From NCBI GenBank assembly GCA_037954235.1, contig JBBMOA010000017.1:2735501-2799500 (forward strand): a DNA stretch of 64,000 nt, read 5' to 3'. The stretch comes from Aulostomus chinensis (Eukaryota; Chordata; Actinopteri; Syngnathiformes; Aulostomidae). Position 1 is the stretch's first letter, and each line of letters opens with the position of its first letter. Below, one piece after another: positions 47,944 through 61,200 of the stretch. The position numbers and the translations under genes are program-made. The notes beneath the pieces are model-generated. The model was not told the DNA's origin and searched no databases. It saw only the letters and a program-made list of their open reading frames with translations.

Positions 47944-50900
47944 CTGCAGGAGTGGAGGAGCGCCTGACATCAGCTTGGAGCCGCAACCGTCAGTATGAAT
48001 ATCGGAAAAATACTTGTACTCCTATTTTTGGCTGAGCTTCCCACATCCTCCAGCCCCACTGTCACGTGACTGCTGGCTGAGCTCTAGTGTGCAGGATCTG
48101 GTTGCTGGTTTGATTTAGGTGAACTTTTTTAGTTCTGCAAGGAGCCTCCTGGAAGAGGAGAAACTGATTTCTACACCTTCTGACCCGTGAACACGTCACT
48201 GTTGGTTTTTCAAGAGAAGTTTCAATCCCGTCTTGAGGGTCGATCGGCTGCTTCTTGGCACCCAGAGTCTGAACCCTCTACACCTTCCAGCCGCTCAGGC
48301 TTCAGAATTTAGAGAATAAATAAGAGGACAAACCCACCTGGAGAGAGACCCGGACCACGCCTGAGGACCGGGTTTTGGACGGAGGATCAGGAGGCGGAGT
48401 GTTCTGGTGCTCGTGGACTTGTCTCAGGCGGAGAGGTTCTCTCCATGGATCGGTTCTTCTGTACGGCTCAAACCAGGCGGTGCTCCGAGCCAGCTCGTCC
48501 TCCTCCTCCGGCTGGTTCTCCTTCCTGGCTTCAGTCCTCAGCTCGTCAGCAGTGATGAACCAGGAAACATCTGGAAGGAAGCCGCCACATCAGCACAGAG
48601 CGCTCAGACATACGCGCACGTTTGTGGGGGGACGTACTTCTCTTGGTCTTCCTCAGCTTCTGAAGGCTGCGAGGTCCTCGTCTGTCTCGGTCTGTGCTGG
48701 ACGAAGATGAAGATCTGGCTTCGCTGGGTGAAGGGAACGTGGTTCCGACGTCTCTGGTGTGGCGGCGGGTGGCGTTACTCACGATCTCCAGGTCGCCTGA
48801 GCGAAGACAAAACCACTTAAGAGGCTAAAGCGAATATTTGCTCTTCATAGTGAAAATGGCACCAGTTTCTCCTGGACGGACCTGCCTGGACGCCTCTGCT
48901 GACCAGTCTCACGCCCCTCTTGGCTCCGGGTCTGTGGGCTGGCGGGATGATGTACGTGCTGGTTGACGATGACGAGTCCACAACATCCTGCAGGCCGACG
49001 CAACGACATCACAAGTTATAAAATCTTTTCAAAATTTGATGGTTTCCTGCCTGCTTTGGTCCAAATTGAATTTAGACAAAGAGCCTAGAAATCCGAGCTG
49101 GAGTGTCGAGAGCTTCAGACGAGGGCTGAACGATTCATTGTTTTGAAACCAAAATCACGTTTTTATTTGTGAATCGCAACGGCCGCAATTTGTATTTTTT
49201 CAATCTTAATATTCAATCGAAGCGAGTCTGATCCAGTGGTTACGACACTGCAGCAACTGCCGTCCTCCTTGAGCCACAGTGGTGCTCACAATCACAGGTG
49301 CTGCTCTCTATTCTGACCAATCCGAGGTGTCTGTTCAATAACAAGGTAACGCTGTACGTGAACCCGGCGTTGCGACAGTAGCAAGCATGGCGTCGTCAGC
49401 AGAGCTTGAGAAGGAAGAAACTCTGCCTGATTTAATACAAAAAAAGCAAGCACTTTGATTTTATGAGTTTATTTTGGGAACGAAACCAACGCCATCCAGC
49501 AAAAGAAGGTTTTGTGCAGGACCTGTTGGCGTTAAGTCGCTACATCCCGAGGCAACGCCACAAACCTCCGTCAGCACTTGTACAACCACCAGCGACACCT
49601 ATACGATGCGTACATGGGAAAAATAACTAAAATTAAATACATATATCACATATATTAATCGCAATTGAATTATTGCTCTAAATAATCGCGATTAGGTTTT
49701 TCTCAAAATCGTTCAGCCCTACTTCAGACTCAGACAAACTGATCGAATCTAAACAGGATCCCGCCGGCGCGTCCGCAGCTGATCAGGCTTCACGAGTCGA
49801 TGTCCAAGTGGACGGAGTCACTCTCACAAACAGCTGCGCTGATTTCTGCAGAAGAGGAAGAAGCGCTGACGATGTCAGCTGGAGCTGCTCGTCTCTTACC
49901 TGCTGTCTCGCGTCCTTCTGCTTGCTGATGGTCGAGTACAGTCTACTGAGGCGGGAGCTGGTTTTCAGGTTCTGGACTCTGTGAGTGCCGAAGGCTCGGA
50001 TCAGCCGGGCCGTGTCCACAGTGGACATGGACCCGGACACGGTGGACAAGGCCTCGGACTCGTCCCTGTCAGCGGGACAGAGGTGGCGACTGTGGGAGGA
50101 GTCCTGGGAGATGCTGGAGGTGAAGGAACCCCGACTCTCGTCCCCCTGCTGAAGGACGGGACGTCTGCCATCAACCTTTCTACTGGATCTTCCTTCTGAT
50201 TCTCTGGCGTCCACCCGCAGGAACCTCTTAGCCTCTCCCATGTCCCGTCTCTTCTCTGTCCTCAGCTGTGTGTCGTCCTCTTCCCTAAACTCTTGTTCTG
50301 GATCAGGACGTGTCCTGGTCTGTGGTCCAGACCCATCAGCGGCCCTGGTGCTGTGAACTAGATGGGACAGGTGCTGGAGCCGCTCCAGCAGCAGCTCCTC
50401 ACTGTCCCTGGTGGGACGGTTTTCCTCCAGACTCCACTGCTCACAGATCCTGGACAACAGCTGGTCCACCTGCCTCCTCGACTGACCTCGGTCCGCTCCT
50501 GTTGGTGAACCTGAGCTGTGGCCCGGCTGAGCTGGTTCTGGCCAGTCCCCACTGGGGAAGTGGACTGGGCTGGTCCCCTGGTCTCTCTTGGAGACGGAGG
50601 CTCCGTGGCGGCTCAGTGGAGGAGATTTGGCGAAGGACACCTGAGACGACGGTTTGGCAGCTCGGCTGCTCTGTGAGCTCGTACCTGCTGCCACCGGGAC
50701 GCCTGCCAGAAGACAGACAGGACAGACGCTTCTGAGCACGACATAACACGTATGACCGGCCCGTCGCTGTCACATGGCCCGATCATACGTAGCCAAAACA
50801 TCGGAGATCAAAAGACATGACATAACACGACGAGACAGAATCAAGTCTGTCTCGTCGTGAAAGGGAATAAAACTCAGGGTTCCTTTCGTGCAGTCTTACC

Positions 50901-52189
50901 CGTGGAGTCAGTTTAAAACGTGAAATGCGACGCGAGTCACGTGCTACAACAGGACGCTGCCGCAGCGTCCGGCAGGCTGAGAGGCGGATCCGCCTGACTG
51001 ACAGTTTTTTAGCCGATGGGCGTCTTGGCCGCTTAAACTCCTGGTGCTATTAGGAGGATTCTTTGGTTTGCAGTGAGAAGTCACAGCAGGAGTCTCGTGG
51101 TCCCAGGTCTTGGCTCCGTTCAAACTAAAGGACAGAAGGATGGACCAGAACCAGCGGCATGACTCTCTGTGACCTCTAGTCCCGCGTCAGCAGAGCCAGA
51201 AGACACAGGGGCAGCTGGTTGCTGCTGTTAACCACAAACGCTGGTAGATCCTGAGTCAGCAGAGCAGCTGGAGTACTCCTGTAGTACTATTCAGCTAGTA
51301 CTGAGTACCTCTCTTCAGCTACTACTGAGTACCTCTCTTCAGCTACTACTGAGTACCTCTCTTCAGCTACTACTGAGTACCTCTCTTCAGCTAGTACTGA
51401 GTACCTCTCTTCACCTACTACTGATTACCTCTCTTCAGCTACTACTGAGTACCTCTCTTCAGCTACTACTGAGTACCTCTCTTCAGCTACTGAGTACTTC
51501 TCTTCAGCTACTACTGAGTACCTCTCTTCAGCTACTGAGTACTTCTCTTCAGCTACTACTGAGTACCTCTCTTCAGCTACTACTGAGTACCTCTCTTCAG
51601 CTACTACTGAGTACCTCTCTTCAGCTACTGAGTACTTCTCTTCAGCTACTACTGAGTACCTCTCTTCAGCTACTACTGAGTACCTCTCTTCAGCTACTAC
51701 TGAGTACCTCTCTTCAGCTACTACTGAGTACCTCTCTTCAGCTACTACTGAGTACCTCTCTTCAGCTAGTACTGAGTACCTCTCTTCACCTACTACTGAT
51801 TACCTCTCTTCAGCTACTACTGAGTACCTCTCTTCAGCTACTACTGAGTACCTCTCTTCAGCTACTACTGAGTACCTCTCTTCAGCTACTGAGTACTTCT
51901 CTTCAGCTACTACTGAGTACCTCTCTTCAGCTACTACTGAGTACCTCTCTTCAGCTACTACTGAGTACCTCTCTTCAGCTACTGAGTACTTCTCTTCAGC
52001 TACTACTGAGTACCGCTCTTCAGCTACTACTGAGTACCTCTCTTCAGCTACTACTGAGTACCTCTCTTCAGCTACTACTGAGTACCTCTCTTCAGCTACT
52101 GAGTACTTCTGGCAGCAGCACTGCTCAGTGCGGTTTCCTGAGGATGAATAATGAGTCGCTGGGATTCCGACCAGGTGCTGAGCAACGGG

Positions 52190-52220
<31 letters not shown>

Positions 52221-55200
52221 GCTCAACATTTTTTTCTGTTTATTTCATTAAACAGTTGAAGCAACAATAAGACGGTGAACACAGCAGAGACGCTCAGGTG
52301 GCCGTGTGTTGCTGGACCTGCACAATAATCCTGTAGCCATAGAAACCTGATTGTGGGGATTAAAATTCCAAATTAAGACGTTATTTTCTATGTTTTTGTT
52401 CTTGTAGATCGCAGGCATCACATTTCCAGAGGTTCGACCCATTTTGTTCATTTCTGTTAATCTGAGAAAAGCCCTGAGTGAATTCCTCCTGTTTGACCAC
52501 CTTTTGGAGGTCAAAGGTCACGGTGACAGGCAGACAGCCTCAATAAGTGATGTTTCTAACTGTTCTCTTCAGTCCGACCACCGCGAGCTGCTGCTGGCTA
52601 GCGTCCTCGTCTCCTCACCCAGGAGCTCCTCTTTCATGGATATTCCTGTGAGCAGGATCACAACACGTGTGCGAAGTGCACGTCTGAGCTCTAAGCTACC
52701 ATGAGCGCATGAGGCGGCGCTTACCTCTGCGTCCGGCCGGCATGGTCGACCTCTTGCTGTAGATTCCTTCTGAGTGTCTGATGGTGACTCCGCGGTCCAG
52801 ACCCGGGTCCTGCTGCCCGAGGACGTCGCTGCCGAAGTGCGGAGGCACGGCGTCATCCGAGCCTGGTGGGAGATCAATGGAGGCGTGTTACCTCACAGCA
52901 GAGACTCACTGGCAGGTGAACAGATGAACGTGGCGGCTGGGAGACGAACGGAAATCCTTCATTTTTAGCCGTGAGGACGAGAGGATGTGGAGAGACGTTG
53001 CGTGTCGAGCCCCCTCTCACTGACTCGCTGCCTTTGTCTCACTCAGCCCCTGAACATGAATAATTCATGGGTGGCTGAGGGGTACGTTACAATAGAGCAG
53101 CTGCTCCCCGCGACGCCGGCGAAACATGAGCAGGGCCTCCTCAGTCACCTAAACTAAGCAAACGTTCATGACGAGGACTGCAGGTCCTGGATCAGTGGGA
53201 GGAGCAGGTACCTGGGTGGGAACTCTCCATGGTGGTGTCAGACAAGACGCCAGCCTCTGCCTGAGGGAAGTAGAAGAGCTTCTCGCTGCCGCGCGGTTTG
53301 TAAGGCAGGAGGACAGACACTGGGGGGGGGCACAGAGACAGTCGTCACTGACACACAAACCATCAATCATTTGGTCTTCAGCACTTGATCTTGTTGGGTT
53401 TCTTTAGCCCCAATTAAAGTCTTACAGGCAGGAAGCAAAGCCTGATAGATTTTTGTAACTTCTGAGATCTTGTAAAATTCAATGTCCACAGTCGTTGTCA
53501 GGAGTTGCAAGCGGCCATCAGGCTTTGCTTCCTGCCTGCAAGACTTAAATTAGGGCTGAAAGAGACCAAATGTGAGAAGAACGAAGGTGTCATTTCCCCA
53601 CAGTTGTTACACCGACAGCAGCGCTTCAGGAGCGCTGCAACGTTCGGTCCCTGTGCTGTTACTCCTGAAAGAATTCAGGCTGGCAGTGAATGTCGTCATC
53701 CTTAAAATGGTATTTTACCCACAAACAGTAATTTGTTTTTCAAACGCTCACAAATGTTGGTAACTTCGGCTAACGAAGACGCCGCTGAATGCAGAAGAGC
53801 CGGCTACGTCTGCGTAGCTTGAAGCTATCGGCCCCAAAAACACCTGCTACACCCTCCATCTGGAGCCTGACTGACGTCATGCAGGAGGGAAACCCATGGG
53901 TGGAGAATCCTGATCATTTCCCCTCTGATTATCGTCAGAGTTCAGCGCTGAGGTATTCTGAGTGGTTGTCAAATTTCAACAAACGAGAATTTGTTTCACA
54001 CCAAATCTTCTCTAAATGTAAAATAGTAAAGTCATCAACATACACACTTTGATGGCGGGGTCAGAAAAACTATTATTTTTTTACTACGATGAGGACAAAA
54101 TGTCCCGTCTGAAGTTAGTCAGTCTGATCATTTCGATGAGAGACAAGCCATGAACGGACAGTGATACACGCATGGATGCAGGCCTACCTGGGGACATGCT
54201 AGTCTGACGTGAGGCTGAAGGGGCGGGGGCTGCAGACACCCCCCTTCCTTGAGGCACCAGGGTTTTGAAAAGCGTGGAGGTGTCAGTCCTTTCAGGCCAC
54301 GTTCCGACTGGTTCTCTGGTATCGTGCCATTCTGGCGGGCTGGACAGGCCAAGCCCTTCGTCTGGGCTGCTGACAGCTGGAGACGAATGTCTGAGGGGGA
54401 CAAAGTCTTTTCGAGGTGGTGCAGGTCCTGAGGGTCTGGAGAGGCTGGCGGCCGGCACGCTGTGGTCTTTAGGCACGAGAGTGAGATGGACATGTGAAAT
54501 GTGACTGGTCCTGACTGGGGGGTCAACAGGGGTCTGTTCTGCTCCGTGAACAGAAATTAGGTGGTCCTGGACAGGGAACTCCTCATTTGGTTTGATAGAA
54601 CGTGTGATGTCATCTTTGATGGTCACATCCTCGGTGTGTAAACTAAGCGAGGAGGGGGGAGGGGGTTGGAACTGACCTCCCTCAGTGTCCCGTCTCTTCT
54701 GGTTCCCTGCTGAAGACAGGTTTGTCTGATCGTCCTCATCCAAAGGGGGTGCAGCCTTCCTCTGAGCTGCAGGGTGTTCTGCCGTCCCAGACAGCTCGGT
54801 CAGGTGGAGAGAACCCTGGGCCGGACTGTGGGGAGGGGCGGGTGACGTGGATGGAGAGGGGGAGGCGGAGCGCCTGCAGGTGGCGATGGTGATGGATGTG
54901 AGGGCCTGAGCGCTCGTCCTCGGGAGGGTTACGCCTTCTCTGGCAGCAATCTCACGTACTTTTGCCTCCAGATCTAGACGAGGAAGATTGGCAGATCTGG
55001 GGTCAGGGGGGGGCTGCGAGCCCAGACGCTGGAGCTGCGATGTTGGCCGGTTGTTGGCGTCAACTGTCTCTGTAGGCTGAGGCTGATCCTGCCCCCCCAG
55101 GCCACTGACACTGGACCCTGCTCTGCTTGATGAGTCTGTGCTTCCCAGGCTCTGGGGGGCAAACACAAGGTCATCGTTTAATGTGATCCTGTGAATGAGT

Positions 55201-58200
55201 TCATCACCAAAAGAACCACAACACACTGCGTTTACACTGCAACCAGTTTCATGTTAGTGACACACCGGTTACCTTCAGCACCACACCTGAACTGTCCAGA
55301 CACGGAGGTTAGGATGAACAGGGACGTGTGACAAAGACAACAACAACAACAGTTAGTTTGTCCTCCTGAGGTGCAGCTCTTGCTAAATCTGGGCGCTTAA
55401 TAGAGTTCTAGGTGTGAATGGCGTGCTGACGAGGAGCTCCTGGTGAGCGCTGACCTTGGTGGGGTGCAACAACAGCAGCATCTCTTCAATCTGCTTTTCA
55501 TCTTCTTGGTCCAGCTGCAGCAGCGGCAGCTCACCCTGCTGCCCTGACGTCTTCCCCTCTGCAACATCAACAGACATTCACTCTGGGGACTCATGACGTG
55601 TGTATGTGATGTCACACTGGTATAACTCCACTCGTCTCGTAAAATATGAACAAATACAGAGAAAGACGACAGTATTAACATTACGTTAAGAGTACATTTT
55701 TGACACCCATATTTTGTGTCTGTCCAACCAATGTTACACAAAATCCTTCTTCTGTGCTCTAAAAGTGTAGCTGCCAGTGGAATCCTGGCCTCCTGTGCTG
55801 GGCTCTTCTGTTTTAGAGAGTGAAGAAGTCGCAGGTAACTGAGCTAGCAGGGAGGTGGCGGCTAACCAGGGTGTGGCTGGTGAGCTCTTAAGTTAACTTC
55901 TGACCCTGCATGAATGGAAGTTTCTGACGCTATGTGAGTTCCACGCTGTGAATGAGTGTTGTCATGGAAACCACTCGCGGCAGTGTAAGGCTGTGGGTTC
56001 TCTCACCTCTGGTTCTGGTCTGGTGGTCAGTGATACTGGACGTACTGGAGATGATGCTGGCAGGAGAGTCCCTCTGCAGTAGCTTGGCCACGCGGACTGT
56101 CAGTGAGCTCTGGCTGCTGCCGTCACTCAGCAACCCCTGATCAGGGTCCTCAGGGACGGGTGGGGGGGGGCTGCTCTCTACAGGTTCACCCCTTGTGCTC
56201 TGCTCCTCCTCCTCCTCCGGTACATCAGCTGTGTCTGCAACAGTTGAGGGGAACTCTTGAGGATTCACTGCTGGCGGGGGCTTGATGACCGGTGGCTGTG
56301 GAGGGGCGGTGGTGTCCGGGGGAGCAGCACTGCAGCCCTCAGGCTCGGCCCGCCGGGCTGGTTGGGGAAGGGCCAGGGACGCTTCTGCACCTGCGGGGAC
56401 TGGGCTGTTCTGAAGAATGAGGCAAGTTTCAGCAGCAGGTGCAGTAACGACAGCCTTGGAGGACAGATAGGGGGGCTGACCTGATGAGGTCATTCTCTCT
56501 TGGCCAATAGAACTTTCCCTCGGTTTCTCTGAGGTTAGCATGGAGTCGGATGAGGACCTGGTCCACAGCAGAGAGGAGTGAGTTCTGGGCTCTCCTGCAG
56601 TGGAGGAGGAGGAGAATGAGAAGTCCTGAAGTCTGCCAGCTTTCTTCCTCTGTGACATAAAAAGGTCATCATCAGCGAGCAGACGGGGGGGTACAGGGGA
56701 GGAGGAGGGTGGGGCAGCAGACCCAGCAGAACTCCCGTTATCAGCCTGAGAGAAACGTCTGCGAATCTCCAACAAGGCTTCTTCTGGGCTTTGCTCCACG
56801 CCGTGGTTTGCTCTGAAAAGAGCCTCTGAGTCTCTGTCCCCACACCTGGCCGTCTTATAGGAGGAGGGGTCAGAGTCAAACCAGTCTCCCCGCTGGAGGG
56901 GCTTCTGGATGCCCGCTGCACTGCTGTCCCGCTGCTGCAGCGTGGAGGCATCATGAGAGTCCTTGTCAGACTGAGCACAGGGGACTAGTCTGCTGCTCAG
57001 CCGAGCTGCTGCCTCTGCTGACGGGGACACTTGGGTTCCCTCTGGAACGGACGCCGGCGGAACCAGACTGTCCAGGCTGAACGGTGCTGATACGCTGGAG
57101 TCCTCAGACACAGCGCTAGACCTGGAGAACGCTCTTTTATGGGGGCTGCCACCTGAAAATACACAATATTTCAGTCCTTTTTTCCCAAATTCATGTGGAT
57201 TCATCACTTCACTACATGGAATTGAATTGTGAACTTTAGCCTTTTTCATGATCTTTCTAAGTGGGGGGGAATGTACACGCTGCTTCTCATTCTGTTTGAG
57301 AGGTCAGGTACCTTCAGACGTTTGGGTGCTCTTGCTCGGGGTTCCCATTGATCCTTTAATTGTACAAAGATCAGTGGGAGAGGATTCAGGCTCTCTGATT
57401 GGACCTCTGGGTGCAAACGGAGTCAAGATTGTTGAGGGCGACTGATCGATCCCGAGGTTATGGAGGTACAACTGCAGGGACACAAAGGAGGGTCAGGAGT
57501 CAGGAGCACTGGTCAGTTAGGATCAACACAACCAGACAGACGACAGTTTCTCATCTTAATTCCAGGCTTGTTTCTGCCTTCCAAAGATAATCCGGTTGAG
57601 ATTAATGACATGTGATGTTGAGGTTGCAGTGGCAATGGACAGGACTGGATTACTTGAGGTGGTTCCAGTATTCTGACCAGCTAATTTACATACCTGAGAC
57701 AGACAAATTAAGATAAACTCTCAATATGATGGAGCCCAAACAACACCATCCTCTACACTCAGAAACATTCTGGAGGAGGTTAAGAGGCATCCAGCACTCT
57801 GGTTGGGGGGCAGCCCTACAGCCTGATGAAGCGCCCAGTCTAGTTTTTCAATTACCGGAATTCGCTCGTCGATGTTCAGCTCTCGTGGTTTGGGCGGAAT
57901 TCGCTCGTCGATGTTCAGCTCTCGTGGTTTGGGCGGAATTCGCTCGTCGATGTTCAGCTCTCGTGGTTTGGGCGGAGGTGTTGACAGCTTTGAGGTCCAG
58001 TAAGGAGCATAATTATCAACCTCTAGACTGACAGCGGAAGAAGCTCTGATGGAAGTTCCTAGCTTCATTCCACTGTTGTAACTATCTTGGGAACCTGAGA
58101 TCAAATCCAGATCAAGTGACACATCGCTGAAGCGTCTGAGGGTGATAGGGGGCGGGGCTTGACCCGAGGTGCCCGGCTGCTGACGGACCTCCTTCTGGCT

Positions 58201-61200
58201 CGCCTCTTTTTCGGCAGCTGTTTGGTGATCCTTCTTGACTGACATGACAACCGTGCTGAGGGAGGAGTGGGGCTGTGACCTGTGACACGGGGAGGCTGAG
58301 GGACGCGCCGTGGACCCGCCGTCGTCATTGTCACAGGGTGCACTGCCCACCGCCTCCCCTCTTCTAGCAGACGAAGAGCCAGACTGAGGCACGGAGGAGC
58401 TGGGAGCAGCAGTTAGAGTGGCAGCACTCGAAACAGGAGTCTGACGTGAGCCGGCCACCTGCTGACTCAGGATGCGATTCAAGGTGTCAGACACGGCATC
58501 GTAGGCTTTCTTTTTAGGAGAGATGCCAGAAAAGCCCTGCAGAGCCAAGCTATCAAAGAGTGATGTCTTGCCTGAACTCTGATTTTCCCTCCAAGCATCT
58601 ACTTTCTGCATGTAGTTGAGACTCGGCAGGGACTGGACTTTGGCACAGGAGGTTTCATCCGGATCCACGGTGCTGCTGTGAGGCGCGTCCAGCACATGGC
58701 CGGCTGGCTCTGGAGAAACGCCTGTGCTTGACTGACGTGAACTGTCTTTGTGCGACTCTATGGCTGAAAGATGGCCCAGGAGAGGCTTTACAGTGGATTT
58801 GGATGGGGCCTTGAAAACTCCTGGAGTGGACTGGGACTTTGGAAGGAAACCCAGGTAGGACCCATCAATTCCCGTTTGGTTGCCTGAGGACCATAAATCT
58901 TGCTCTCTATGACTCGGGTCCACACCTGCTAATGACGGTCCTGTCCGCGCCGTGCTGCGGTTTGTTCTCGTCACGCTGGGCTTGTCTTTGGCTGTCGCTG
59001 AGGGACGCGGTGTGAGAGATTCACCCGGCAGTGTCACACATTCAAGCGTCTGTCTCTCAGACGGAGCTGCAGGGCCGCTTCCTCCCTGCGTCTCAGACAG
59101 CAGCTCTCGGTGCAGACGCTCGCTGCTGTCGTCAGGCTGGGTGCTGCGTGAGCCCATGGTGATGTTGCACACCTCAGGTGAGAGTCCTCGTGACTGGTCC
59201 GGTTTTTGAGTCTGCAGTTGAGGAAGGGAGGCTTCACCTGGAGGACCTTCTCTCTGACTGGTGCTGTGATCGGTGTGTGTTTTGCTGCTTTCAGACTCTC
59301 CACTGATGGAGGCAGCGCTCTTCAGAGCAGCTTCTGATACGGCGCTGCTGCTGCTGCTTGGCATGCCAACGTCCCTCTGAAGGAGCTCCAGGAGATGCTG
59401 AGCAGGAACATCCCAACTCAGAAAGGACACATCAACTTCAGAGGCTCCTCCCACTGGTTTATCTGACGGGTCAGTTGGTGACTCTCTGCCACTTGAGGCG
59501 TCTCTGGATGGGGACCCCCGCTGGACGTTAGTGTGAACCGGCTCCTCTCGTCCGCCTTCCTGCTGCAGAGACAAACTGTGCTGGGAAACATTGCAGCTGC
59601 TGCTGGCTCCTCCTTCAGACAGGAGGCTTGTTTGGGCCAAAGGGTGCTGGGACAACGAGGCACAGTGAGAAAACCGCGTGGAGTTTTCATGAGCTGGAAA
59701 CCTCTCCGATCCCATGGAATTGTCAGGGTACGGCCTAGAGAAAGGAACTGATGATTAGAAACTTCGAACATTAAAATAAGAATGACACTGTAGAAAACAC
59801 GTTCACCAATTTTGTTTATTTTGTTGTTGTTTTTTACCTTAAAGGCACAAATTCTGTGTCACTTTTTTGGAACAACGAATATTCAGTGAAATTTTCTTCC
59901 ACTTCTTGGTTCACTGGCAGCAGGGAGAGAGCTGGAGACAAGTTGCTGTCCTGAAACTCTGATCAAGCAAAAAAAGAATATAAATAAAGACTAATGTTAC
60001 TGAGACTCGATCGTTCCATTTCCATTTAAGAGATAGTTCAGGGTTTCCCGCTGCACTTCAAAGCTCAGGCGGCCACCTAAGCAACGAACGCCTGCCACCT
60101 TAACCAACATCTTCAAAAAAACCAACAACAACGAAAACAAAACAAACAAAAAAAGATTCTGGCCGTGTTGTTCTGTCCTGCTTTCTTCCTTTCATTCCAA
60201 ACCGTGACCAACGCCAGTCTCACTTCTCAGCAGAACGCATTAAAAAAAACGTGTCATGAATGGAAAAGAATCAGTGTTTAAAATCTCTAAACTGTGAATC
60301 CTGGGATGCGTCCCAACAGCGGCATCTGCTGGTTGAACGTCACTGTGCTTTGTCACGATCTGACGTCTTTCACCGGAGTAGAAGCTTGCTTTTTCCTTTA
60401 TGTTTATGTCTTCTTTTCTTTTTATTAGATGTGAGTTACCAAGTAATGAGCGACTGGTAACGTATAACACCTATGAACTGTGTAGTTCATAGGAAATCTA
60501 TAACCTGCCTTAACTATGTTAGACCTGTTAGTTTCTGTGCTTCTCCATAAAAGGTCAGGAAGGATGTTCACATGCTGACGTCATCAACGGATGTGGAAGG
60601 ACCAACCACAGGTGCCAACATGTCTGCCATATGGTCTGGTTGTAAAAGTCTAAAAACCTTATTTTGTGGCTTCTGGGTGACAGACTGATGGTTGTCTCTG
60701 CTGGTTCTAGAGACTGGAACCATTTGGCTCCAACCTAAACAGCCACCTCACAAATGGCCAGGAACTCTTTTCAACTTTTGGTCCTAACCTGTGTGTGACC
60801 CCAATCTGCCCCCTCCCCAGTGAATGTGAGGAGATGTAGAAATACCTGACAGTTTCTCAGAACAACAGAGAACTTCTGATGCTCCATGAGTGAGTTGGAA
60901 CTTCTCTCTCATGCATGAATAAACTCGAGTATAAGCTTTGGTGTTTGAGTTTCTAAGCCTCCTTTCTGGTCACTGCTCCACTGGACGCTCACCTCAATCC
61001 AGGCCACACCACCACACCAGCATCCGGGAAAAAAGACAAATAAAACTTTTTGGGAAGACGTGCACCTGGAAGTTGGACAGCCGACAGACCCTTCTTCTTC
61101 TTCTTCTATTTAATATAATATCTTTAATATTCAGTGTTTATTAAATAATTGTTCAATTTAGTTCAGAGTCTGTTGTCTATATCGCACAACATCACCCCCC

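Noticed and set aside
54084..54187. Extension of alms1 exon 7 frame past the donor to a stop at 54084
   Set aside because: The frame stays open by chance; the donor CCAG|GTAGGC and phase match with the conserved exon at 53319 show the exon ends at 54188.
55262..55300. Possible 14-19-nt alms1 microexon between exons 6 and 7 (TTCAG...GAAG|GTAACC)
   Set aside because: Neither version keeps the reading phase between the two flanking exons; one brings a stop codon.
57721..57855. Extension of alms1 exon 3 frame through VIEKLDW... to a stop
   Set aside because: Intron read-through; splicing at CCG|GTAATT gives ERIP-LYLHNLG, which continues the coding sequence.
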